A DNA stretch of 12,917 nt, taken from positions 90,172-103,088 of the forward strand of contig FR881251.1 in the NCBI GenBank assembly GCA_000434735.1, read 5' to 3'. Positions within the stretch are counted from its first letter, which is position 1; each line of letters begins with the position of its first letter. This DNA comes from Bacteroides sp. CAG:530. GTDB taxonomy: Bacteria; Bacteroidota; Bacteroidia; Bacteroidales; Bacteroidaceae. The translations under genes were made by a program, and so were the position numbers. Of this stretch, positions 1-6,422 are shown piece by piece. The notes below the pieces were generated by a model that was not told the DNA's origin, did no database searches, and was given only the letters and a program-made list of their open reading frames with translations.

Positions 1-520
1 GGCATTCCTAATAATTTATATCGCTATTAAACATGAAGACGGAGGAAGTGCAATATTCAAACAAGAGCGTGTAGGATATCGCGGCAAGATATTCACGCTT
101 TACAAGTTCCGCTCTATGGCTACTACATCGGAGGCGGATGGCAAGCCGCAGTTATGTAAAGGGGCAGACGATGCGCGTCTTACACGCATTGGTCGTTTCT
201 TGCGCGAACATCATTTAGATGAGTTGCCGCAACTATGGAACGTGTTTAAGGGTGATATGAGTTTTGTAGGTCCTCGCCCGGAACGCAAGTATTTCGTTGA
301 TAAGATTATGGCTATAAATCCCGATTATGAATTACTGTATCAGTTGCGCCCGGGACTGTTCTCTGAAGCTACTCTTTACAACGGATATACTGATACAATG
401 GAGAAGATGCTGAAGAGATTACACATGGATTTGAATTATTTTTATAATCGTTCATTGTGGCTCGACACAAAAATTATCTTTTTAACCATATTCTCCATTT
501 TGTCGGGAAAGAAATTCTGA
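1..520 (+). CDS. Initiating sugar-phosphate transferase (bacterial sugar transferase family), 5'-truncated
   Basis: Only the C-terminal 172 residues are present; the frame is open from base 2, so the gene starts upstream of the window. The family moves a sugar phosphate from a nucleotide sugar to undecaprenyl phosphate at the inner membrane, the first step of exopolysaccharide or capsule repeat-unit synthesis. Visible family motifs are QERVGYRGKIF followed by YKFRSM (around bases 62-120), the catalytic-region DELPQLWNVFKGDMSFVGPRPE (about 218-283; a long motif, key residues Asp-Glu and the GPRP turn), and the usual hydrophobic C-terminus. An internal ATG at 116 lies inside the conserved YKFRSM motif and is not the real start. 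The N-terminal membrane helices are off the window, so a polytopic WbaP/WcaJ-like form cannot be told from a single-helix PglC-like form. It leads a co-directional operon with an 18-base gap to the next gene. Confidence 0.93.
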   Translation, partial: AFLIIYIAIKHEDGGSAIFKQERVGYRGKIFTLYKFRSMATTSEADGKPQLCKGADDARLTRIGRFLREHHLDELPQLWNVFKGDMSFVGPRPERKYFVDKIMAINPDYELLYQLRPGLFSEATLYNGYTDTMEKMLKRLHMDLNYFYNRSLWLDTKIIFLTIFSILSGKKF

Positions 521-538
521 TTACTTTTACGATGCCTT

Positions 539-847
539 ATGGCATCTATAAGAAAAGAGATGAAAAGAAGAGATAACATTACACCAAAGTCGAGTTTAAA
601 GCTCAGAAAGATAGGCAGCAAATACATGATTGTTGAAGCCTCTGGCAGCTGTGTGAACTTGACGAATGTATATAGCATGAACGAAACAGCTGCACTTCTA
701 TGGGAAACACTTTGCAAAGATGGCGAGCATTCTACCGATGAGCTGGCTGAGGTTTTGTGTAAAGCGTACGATGTAGATTACGAACGTGCCTTGCACGATG
801 TGGAACGTCAGTTAGATGAATGGGAAACCATGGGACTGATTGGCTGA
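539..847 (+). CDS. PqqD-like small protein
   Basis: A 102-residue protein with the PqqD pattern: a short beta-rich start (residues 20-45, ending in LTNVYSMNET), an AALLWETL helix (51-58), then a winged-helix-like part ending QLDEWETMGLIG. PqqD-type domains (RiPP recognition elements) bind leader peptides in pyrroloquinoline quinone and many modified-peptide pathways; similar free-standing proteins accompany HPr-kinase-like proteins in other loci. No peptide substrate gene is adjacent, so its partner here is unknown. The start is uncertain: an ATG at 560 (95 residues, beginning MKRRDN) has the purine-rich stretch AGAAAAGAG just upstream and fits the family's usual length at least as well. It lies 18 bases after the sugar transferase and 11 bases before the nucleotidyltransferase, so it is almost certainly co-transcribed with them. 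Confidence 0.8.
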   Translation: MASIRKEMKRRDNITPKSSLKLRKIGSKYMIVEASGSCVNLTNVYSMNETAALLWETLCKDGEHSTDELAEVLCKAYDVDYERALHDVERQLDEWETMGLIG

Positions 848-858
848 ATATATATTGA

Positions 859-1950
859 ATGAATTTAACTACGGAACATAGGGCGCTGTTCTGTCTGCTG
901 CGTGCCGGATTATGGGAGAGGGAAATAGATGATTTCTCGCCTTTTCCGCTTACTGAGGCCGAATGGAAAAACGTACACCGGATGGCGGTTCGCCAAACGG
1001 TGACGGGCATTGTGTTTCGCGGATTAGATTATTTACCCGAAGATTTACTGCCCAACGATATGTTGATGATGCGCTGGGTGGCATCGGTAGATAGTATAGA
1101 GCAAAGAAACCAGAAGATGAATGCGGTGCTGGGTAGTCTGCAGCAAGCAATGGCGCAGAACGACTTGCATCCGGTATTACTGAAAGGTCAGGGCGTAGCC
1201 GCGTTTTATGAATTTCCGTTATTGCGCGAATGCGGGGATATCGATCTTTATTTTTCTTCGGAAAAAGAGGAGCGGAAGGCTGCAGAGTTGATGCGCCAAA
1301 CCGGACATCTGGTGGAGAGGCATGCGGATGGCAGCAACAATTATAGTTGCGCGGGGATAGAGATAGAGCATCACACCCAACTATTCGACTTGTATAATCC
1401 GCTGCTGAAAGGGTTTCTTTCAAAGTTGATTAAGAAGCACGGATTCTCTAATCGACAGATAGGTGAGAACTTATCGGTTTCTGTACCGTCGCCTTTGCTA
1501 AACTTGTTAGCACTTAACTCTCATCTGCTAAAGCATATGATGGGGCATGGCATAGGGCTACGGCAGTTCTGTGATATGGCAAGGGCTTATTATTCTTTGT
1601 ATGGCAGTTATTCTGCCGAGGAATTAGAAGCTGTTTACAAGCGTACGGGATTACTAAAATGGAGTAAACAACTCCATACTTTCCTGACTGAATTTCTTGG
1701 GCTGAACAACAAAGTGCTTCCGTTTACTAATACTGATAACGAAACATCGCCTGCGCTACTGCATATAGTTCTAGAAGGAGGAAACTTCGGACAATATGGT
1801 GATACTAAGGGCGAGGCTTCGCAAACTAAATGGAAACGGAAGATGCGTACATTTTTCTCTTTCTGGAAACGACGCGATTTTTCGAATACTTACGCCCGCA
1901 AGGAGGCGTTTTGGATTTCGGTTAAACTAATTATAGGAAACCTTAAATGA
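859..1950 (+). CDS. Uncharacterised nucleotidyltransferase family protein (NTP_transf_5-like)
   Basis: A 363-residue cytoplasmic protein of the uncharacterised nucleotidyltransferase family. The best marker is LLKGQG (107-112) followed by LLRECGDIDLYF (121-132); D127 and D129 form the DxD metal-binding pair of the nucleotidyltransferase fold. Further family-like elements are EIEHHTQLF (168-176) and GIGLRQFCDMARAY (231-244). The family presumably transfers a nucleotide to a small molecule, peptide or protein, but I know of no settled substrate for this branch. Its 3' end overlaps the next gene by 4 bases (ATGA), a sign of translational coupling with the HPr-kinase-like protein. With the PqqD-like gene just upstream it forms a three-gene set. 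A similar kinase, PqqD and nucleotidyltransferase combination is known from some lasso-peptide clusters, but the lasso cyclase and leader protease are absent here. Confidence 0.82.
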   Translation: MNLTTEHRALFCLLRAGLWEREIDDFSPFPLTEAEWKNVHRMAVRQTVTGIVFRGLDYLPEDLLPNDMLMMRWVASVDSIEQRNQKMNAVLGSLQQAMAQNDLHPVLLKGQGVAAFYEFPLLRECGDIDLYFSSEKEERKAAELMRQTGHLVERHADGSNNYSCAGIEIEHHTQLFDLYNPLLKGFLSKLIKKHGFSNRQIGENLSVSVPSPLLNLLALNSHLLKHMMGHGIGLRQFCDMARAYYSLYGSYSAEELEAVYKRTGLLKWSKQLHTFLTEFLGLNNKVLPFTNTDNETSPALLHIVLEGGNFGQYGDTKGEASQTKWKRKMRTFFSFWKRRDFSNTYARKEAFWISVKLIIGNLK

Positions 1951-2843
1951 GAAACGAATATTATTTCAGAGTGGCGGGATTGTTGTTTTCGGTTGCCCTT
2001 CCTGATGGTTGGGACATGGAAACAATATTACCTTCTTTCCATCCGTTCCGTTGTAAGACGTGCTCGGAGGGGGAAACGATTTTCCGTGTACTTGCTACCA
2101 CGCAATCTTTTGCTGACGATGGCAAACGCACGGAATTGCTCGAAGATTCACCTAATGATATTGGTAGAACACGTTTGTTTCGTAGCTCTGATGGCTACTG
2201 TGTAGAGATTAATAATGATACTACGCAGAATGGCTTAGTGCATACTATGATTACAGGCCCTCATTTTGAGAGTGCCACGGCTTATATCCGCCCGGAAGAT
2301 TTGTCTATGGGAGCGGTGCTTTCGTCTATGGTCAGGTTTCTCTTTGCACAAGCTGTGCTTGAGCACGATGGTGTGTTTGTTCATGCTTCGTGCGTAAGCA
2401 TGGAAGGAAAGAGTTATTTGTTCCTTGGGAAGAGTGGTACAGGAAAAAGCACCCACGCACGACAGTGGTTGCAGGCTTTTCCCGACTGCCGATTGCTGAA
2501 CGATGATAATCCGGCATTAAGGATAGAAGACGGAAAAGTGATGGTTTACGGTACGCCATGGAGCGGCAAGACTTCTTGTTATAAGAACGAAGGCTACCCG
2601 GTGGCAGGCATAGCAAGGTTGAGACAGGCTAAGACTAACAGCTTCTCTCCGCTCGAAGGTCCGGAGATTTTTGCCGCACTTCTACCCTCTTGCTCTGCCA
2701 TCCGACAGGATGCTGGCTTACTGGAGGCTTTGTACTGCACATTAATACAGATAGCAGAACAAGTTACTGTAGGATGTATGGAGTGCTTGCCAAACATTGA
2801 CGCTGCAAGGGTTTGCTATAATAGCCTATATGCGCGGGGCTGA
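1947..2843 (+). CDS. HPr kinase-like P-loop protein
   Basis: A 298-residue soluble protein. The C-terminal half matches the catalytic fold of HPr kinase/phosphorylase and PEP carboxykinase: VFVHASCV (143-150), Walker A GKSGTGKST (161-169), an acidic LLNDDNPALR strand (183-192) and YGTPWSGKTSCY (201-212) followed by GIARLRQA. The N-terminal 130 residues are an unrecognised alpha/beta region replacing the usual HPrK N-domain. It is therefore an HprK-related kinase rather than a true carbon-catabolite HPr kinase. Relatives in other loci act beside PqqD-like and nucleotidyltransferase proteins, and one branch phosphorylates lasso-peptide precursors. The substrate here is unknown; a peptide, a sugar intermediate or a protein of the export system are all possible. 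The ATG overlaps the preceding stop (ATGA at 1947-1950), which supports this start and coupling. Confidence 0.82.
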   Translation: MRNEYYFRVAGLLFSVALPDGWDMETILPSFHPFRCKTCSEGETIFRVLATTQSFADDGKRTELLEDSPNDIGRTRLFRSSDGYCVEINNDTTQNGLVHTMITGPHFESATAYIRPEDLSMGAVLSSMVRFLFAQAVLEHDGVFVHASCVSMEGKSYLFLGKSGTGKSTHARQWLQAFPDCRLLNDDNPALRIEDGKVMVYGTPWSGKTSCYKNEGYPVAGIARLRQAKTNSFSPLEGPEIFAALLPSCSAIRQDAGLLEALYCTLIQIAEQVTVGCMECLPNIDAARVCYNSLYARG

Positions 2844-2894
2844 ATATCGCGAATATCATAATTGATAAATCAAGAACTAACAATTATAAGACAA

Positions 2895-3680
2895 ATGAAA
2901 AGAAACCTCTATTTTTTAGTCGCACTGGCAGTGACTCTTTTGGTCTCTTCCTGTAGCTCTTCGAAGAAATTCGTTTATTTACAGGATATGGAGATGGGAC
3001 ATGGATACCCATACGATACCAAGTATGAAGCCGTAGTACATGTCAACGACCGCTTGGACATCACCGTAAGCAGCAAAAGTCCAGAACTGGCCATCCCGTT
3101 CAATGCTAATGCTGGGTCTTTCCAGCTGGGTACTAACGGAGCGGTAACCGAAGCTGCTGTAGCAAAGAAAGGATACCGTGTAGACGTGGAAGGAAACATA
3201 GATTTTCCTATTCTCGGAAAGTTGCATGTAGAAGGTCTGAAAGTAAGCGAGGTAACTTCCATGATACGTAACCGAATCATAGAAGGACAGTATATCAAAG
3301 ACCCGTTGGTGTCGCTTGAATTCCTCAATTTTAAGTACACTGTGCTGGGGGCGGTGAACAATACTGGTACTTTCATGGTGGATGGTGATAGAATTACTTT
3401 GTTAGAAGCTATAGCCAAGGCGGGCGATGTTTCTTCAAGAGGACGAGTAAACAGAGTAGCGGTTATCCGTGAGGTTGGCGGCGAACGAGTTATGTATCAG
3501 CACGACTTGCGCAGCAAGTATCTGTTTGATTCTCCTTGCTTCTACCTGCAGCAGAACGATATCGTATATGTAGAACCGAAATACCGCAAACAAGACAGTG
3601 AAGACAAGAGTTGGAAATATATCTCTGGCTTCCTTTCACTTATCACTGCTATTTGTTCTATCCTTTGGGTTACAAAGTAA
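2895..3680 (+). CDS. Polysaccharide export outer-membrane lipoprotein (Wza-like)
   Basis: A 261-residue protein forming the outer-membrane export channel for exopolysaccharide or capsule. It starts with a lipoprotein signal (MKRNLYFLVALAVTLL, then VSSC with the lipid cysteine at C20). The Poly_export domain follows, marked by LDITVSSKSPELAIPFN (about 55-71) and the IDFPILGKLHVEGL stretch. An SLBB-type beta-grasp region comes next (YTVLGAVNNTGTF, then ITLLEAIAKAGD). The C-terminus has a hydrophobic segment (YISGFLSLITAICSILWV), as in Bacteroidetes members. I chose the ATG at 2895; an in-frame TTG at 2862 would add 11 residues before the signal peptide and is unlikely. It lies 51 bases after the HPrK-like gene and 15 before the autokinase gene, its functional partner in a trans-envelope complex. 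Confidence 0.93.
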   Translation: MKRNLYFLVALAVTLLVSSCSSSKKFVYLQDMEMGHGYPYDTKYEAVVHVNDRLDITVSSKSPELAIPFNANAGSFQLGTNGAVTEAAVAKKGYRVDVEGNIDFPILGKLHVEGLKVSEVTSMIRNRIIEGQYIKDPLVSLEFLNFKYTVLGAVNNTGTFMVDGDRITLLEAIAKAGDVSSRGRVNRVAVIREVGGERVMYQHDLRSKYLFDSPCFYLQQNDIVYVEPKYRKQDSEDKSWKYISGFLSLITAICSILWVTK

Positions 3681-3695
3681 AACACATATTAAGCT

Positions 3696-6038
3696 ATGCA
3701 AAACAATAATTTATCTGGCAAAAACGAACAGAGCATCAACTTGGTGGACTTATTCGTCTATCTGTTGTCTAAATGGAAGTGGTTCGTGCTTTCAATTCTG
3801 TTTTTCGGAGGACTGGCGTGGTATTATTATGCACAATCGCCGTTGGTTTTCTTCCGTTCGGTTACAGTCATCATCAAGGATCAGTCTAACAAGACTTCTA
3901 CAGCGGGACTCGACCGTTATGATAACTATATAAATAAGGTGAACGTAGCGAACGAAATCCTTCAGTTCCGTTCTAAACGATTGATGCGCGAAGTAGTGCA
4001 GAGGCTGCATGCCGATGTAGACTACAGGGTTGAAAAGGGCTTGCGCATGAATGAGCTTTATAACCTTTCGCCGGTGCAGGTTTCTTTTTTCAATGTGTTG
4101 CCTGAACGATATTTCTCGTTCGTGGTAACTCCAAAGGATGAAACTAGCGTAGAACTTTCTGAAATTGAAGGAATACCGGGTGCGCAAGAGACTTATAAAG
4201 TACAGCTGAACGATACCTTATCTATAGGAGGCGAAAAAATATTGGTTACAAGTACCGATCATTGGAGCAAGTCATGGGTAGGCCGTGACATCCATGTAAG
4301 CAAGATTCCACTGAACGCTGCGGCAGGTCGCTTCTTGGGTAGCATGGGTATCCGTCAAGAGGAGGATGAATCGTCTATCCTTGTTCTTTCACTGAAAGAC
4401 GACTCTCCACTGCGTGCCGAGGATGTGCTAAACACTCTTGTAAATGTATATAATGAGGAGGCGGTGAACGATAAGAACTTGGTGGCAGTAAATACTTCCA
4501 AGTTTATCAACGAACGATTGATTATCATTCAACGAGAGTTGGGTGGTGTAGAAACCGAACTCGAATCGTTTAAGCAGAGCAATCAGCTTATGGATATCGG
4601 CTCGCTGGCAGGACGATACATGGGCGAGGCGCAGACTTACAGTGCCGACGCTATGGAGCAGGAAACTCAGCTGAAGTTGGCGCAGTTCATCAAGGAGTAT
4701 CTTACAGACCCAACAAAGAGTCGCGACCTTATTCCTTCGGGCACTGGTATCAGCGACGCTTCTGTAGAGGGACAGATTAATCAGTACAACTCTTTGAAGC
4801 TGAAGCGCGACAAACTGATTGCCGACAGTAGCGAGAATAACCCTGTAGTGAAGGAACTGGATAATTCTATCCATGCCTTGAAGCAATCTATCATACGTGC
4901 GGTAGACAATATGATAGTTAGTATCAACATGAAGCGCAGCGATGCCCGCAGCCGTCAGGAGCAGGCGCAGAAGCGATTCACTACAGTGCCTACCAAAGAA
5001 CGACAGATGCTTTCTATAGAGCGACAGCAGAAAATCAAGGAGTCGCTTTATATGTTCTTGCTCAATCGTCGTGAAGAGAATGCGCTCTCGCAGGCTATGG
5101 TAGATAACAATGCACGTACTATAGATAGCGTAGACGGACCTACAGGACCTATCTCGCCAGTACGTAAGCGTATCTTGTTGCTGGGTATTCTTGTTGGTTT
5201 GGCAGTACCTTGCGCGGTATTCCTTATGATATTGTTCTTTGATACAAGGGTACGTAGCCGCAAAGACTTGAAGGGTGTAGTTAGCATTCCTTTCCTTGGA
5301 GAGGTTCCGCAAGACAAGGATGCATCGAAAGCTAGCGTTGCCGTAGATAAAGAGAACGGCATGCTTTCTGAAAGTTTCCGTATTCTGCGTACTAACATGG
5401 CTTTCATGGCTAAGAAAGATAAGCCTATGCAGGTTATTACCTTTACTTCGTTTTCTGAAGGTGCAGGAAAGACATTCATTTCGCGTAATTTGGCAATGAG
5501 CCTTGCCATTACCAATAAGCGCGTGATACTGGTAGACCTTGATATACGTAAGGGTACACTGAGCCGACACTACCACAAGCATCCGGCGGGTGTTACTAAT
5601 TATCTGGCGGATGAAAATATCCGTCTTGACGATATCATTCATTCTGATGATAAATTCGAGAACTTGGATATTATTTCATCGGGTACTATAGCACCTAATC
5701 AGGCAGAGTTGCTTATGGACGAACGCTTGGATACTATGATGGCAGAACTGCGCAAGCGTTATGATTATGTTATAGTAGATAATGTTCCGGTGGGCATCGT
5801 AGCGGATGCTACTATCAGTAACCGTATCAGCGATCTTACCATCTTTGTAGTACGCGCCGGCAAACTCGACCGTCGTCAGTTGCCCGACTTGGAGGAACTC
5901 TACCGCGACAATAAACTGAATAACATGTCGCTTATCTTAAATGGCGTAGACCCACACCGTCGAGGCTATGGATACGGCTACGGTTACGGTTATGGATACG
6001 GTTACGGTTACGGAAAACAGCATAAAAAGAAAAAATAG
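3696..6038 (+). CDS. Polysaccharide co-polymerase / tyrosine autokinase (Wzc-like)
   Basis: A 780-residue inner-membrane protein that controls polysaccharide chain length and export by cycles of tyrosine autophosphorylation. The order is: Wzz-type N-terminus with TM1 at about 29-46, a long periplasmic coiled region, a PISPVRKR segment before TM2 (about 493-515), then the cytoplasmic BY-kinase domain. Kinase motifs are Walker A SEGAGKT (587-593, K592), Walker A' VILVDLDIRKG (610-620; D614 and D616) and Walker B YVIVDNVP (691-698, D695). The C-terminus is a run of eight Gly-Tyr pairs (757-772) and then a lysine-rich end (KQHKKKK), the presumed phosphorylation cluster. A Wzb-like phosphatase that would reset it is not in the window. 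It is the last gene of the polysaccharide operon, and no convincing intrinsic terminator follows its stop. Confidence 0.95.
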   Translation: MQNNNLSGKNEQSINLVDLFVYLLSKWKWFVLSILFFGGLAWYYYAQSPLVFFRSVTVIIKDQSNKTSTAGLDRYDNYINKVNVANEILQFRSKRLMREVVQRLHADVDYRVEKGLRMNELYNLSPVQVSFFNVLPERYFSFVVTPKDETSVELSEIEGIPGAQETYKVQLNDTLSIGGEKILVTSTDHWSKSWVGRDIHVSKIPLNAAAGRFLGSMGIRQEEDESSILVLSLKDDSPLRAEDVLNTLVNVYNEEAVNDKNLVAVNTSKFINERLIIIQRELGGVETELESFKQSNQLMDIGSLAGRYMGEAQTYSADAMEQETQLKLAQFIKEYLTDPTKSRDLIPSGTGISDASVEGQINQYNSLKLKRDKLIADSSENNPVVKELDNSIHALKQSIIRAVDNMIVSINMKRSDARSRQEQAQKRFTTVPTKERQMLSIERQQKIKESLYMFLLNRREENALSQAMVDNNARTIDSVDGPTGPISPVRKRILLLGILVGLAVPCAVFLMILFFDTRVRSRKDLKGVVSIPFLGEVPQDKDASKASVAVDKENGMLSESFRILRTNMAFMAKKDKPMQVITFTSFSEGAGKTFISRNLAMSLAITNKRVILVDLDIRKGTLSRHYHKHPAGVTNYLADENIRLDDIIHSDDKFENLDIISSGTIAPNQAELLMDERLDTMMAELRKRYDYVIVDNVPVGIVADATISNRISDLTIFVVRAGKLDRRQLPDLEELYRDNKLNNMSLILNGVDPHRRGYGYGYGYGYGYGYGYGKQHKKKK
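5964..6011 (+). repeat. 24-bp tandem duplication encoding the (Gly-Tyr)8 tail
   Basis: Two 24-base units (5964-5987 and 5988-6011) differ at two third-codon positions (GGC versus GGT) and encode four Gly-Tyr pairs each. Together they form the tyrosine cluster at the C-terminus of the Wzc-like kinase. The unit is a multiple of three, so gain or loss of copies would change the number of phosphorylatable tyrosines without breaking the frame. Confidence 0.85.
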
Positions 6039-6092
6039 AGCCATTACATAAATTTAAATAGGTTTTTAAATACATTATAACAAAATCTACCT

Positions 6093-6100
6093 TATCTTTG
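6093..6100 (+). promoter_or_regulatory. Probable Bacteroidetes -7 promoter box
   Basis: TATCTTTG fits the Bacteroidetes -7 consensus TAnnTTTG exactly. It lies in the 116-base gap between the kinase gene and the small ORF at 6155, which would give a start site near 6105 and a leader of about 50 bases. No good TTTG -33 box stands at the expected distance; TTTA at 6065-6068 is the nearest candidate and is somewhat too far. It probably drives the small gene and the lipoprotein gene after it. Confidence 0.5.
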
Positions 6101-6154
6101 TGACTTTCAGTGATTTTAAACATAAAAACAATTAATTTCTTAATAAAAAAACTT

Positions 6155-6355
6155 ATGGACAAAACAGTAGCTAAAAAGAAAATCTATGAAGCTCCATATA
6201 CCAAGAAGACTCAAGTTGAGTTAGAAGAGGGGCTATGCGTCACAGGTTCTATCGAGCCTACTACTAAGTCTCCGGGCATCGAAACAACAAAACAAGATGT
6301 CAATACGGGCTTTAATACAGACAATGACTTTTCAAATACATCTACTTGGGATTGA
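6155..6355 (+). CDS. Small hypothetical protein, 66 residues, of the KKxYxxP type
   Basis: A 66-residue protein without signal peptide or membrane segment. It has a basic start (MDKTVAKKKIYEAP), a middle VELEEGLCVTGS with the only cysteine, and a polar Thr/Asn/Asp-rich tail ending STWD. From memory, short Bacteroidales proteins with a KKxYxxP start, a glutamate-rich centre and a polar tail ending near a Trp are common next to fimbrillin-like genes; their function is unknown. The frame is open upstream to a GTG at 6110, but that codon sits at the likely transcription start, so the ATG at 6155 is preferred. It is 67 bases upstream of the fimbrillin/PI-PLC-like lipoprotein and probably shares its transcript. 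The YxxP element loosely recalls lasso leader peptides (see findings), but the rest of that motif is absent. Confidence 0.65.
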   Translation: MDKTVAKKKIYEAPYTKKTQVELEEGLCVTGSIEPTTKSPGIETTKQDVNTGFNTDNDFSNTSTWD

Positions 6356-6422
6356 TAGATGTAGTTTACACACACTGTGAGATTAAAACTAATGAAAGAG
6401 GTATAAAACAAAAACAAAGAAT

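Noticed and set aside
539..2843. A lasso-peptide biosynthetic cluster
   Set aside because: The asparagine-synthetase-like cyclase, the transglutaminase-like leader protease and a clear precursor gene are all missing in the window; only the accessory-type trio is present.
2842..2857. Direct repeat GAATATC twice, 9 bases apart, before the Wza-like gene
   Set aside because: Too short to separate from chance in an A/T-rich gap; no promoter box nearby supports an operator.
2862..2894. TTG start 33 bases upstream for the Wza-like gene
   Set aside because: It would put 11 polar residues ahead of a good lipoprotein signal; the ATG at 2895 gives a standard signal peptide.
4428..5642. A 404-codon open frame on the minus strand inside the kinase gene
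   Set aside because: It lies wholly opposite the well-supported Wzc-like gene, has no recognisable domain or start context, and its composition (Cys, His and Arg rich) is that of an antisense shadow.
6039..6092. Intrinsic terminator after the kinase gene
   Set aside because: The gap is A/T-rich with only weak TTTAAA-type self-pairing and no GC stem plus T-run, so no terminator is called.
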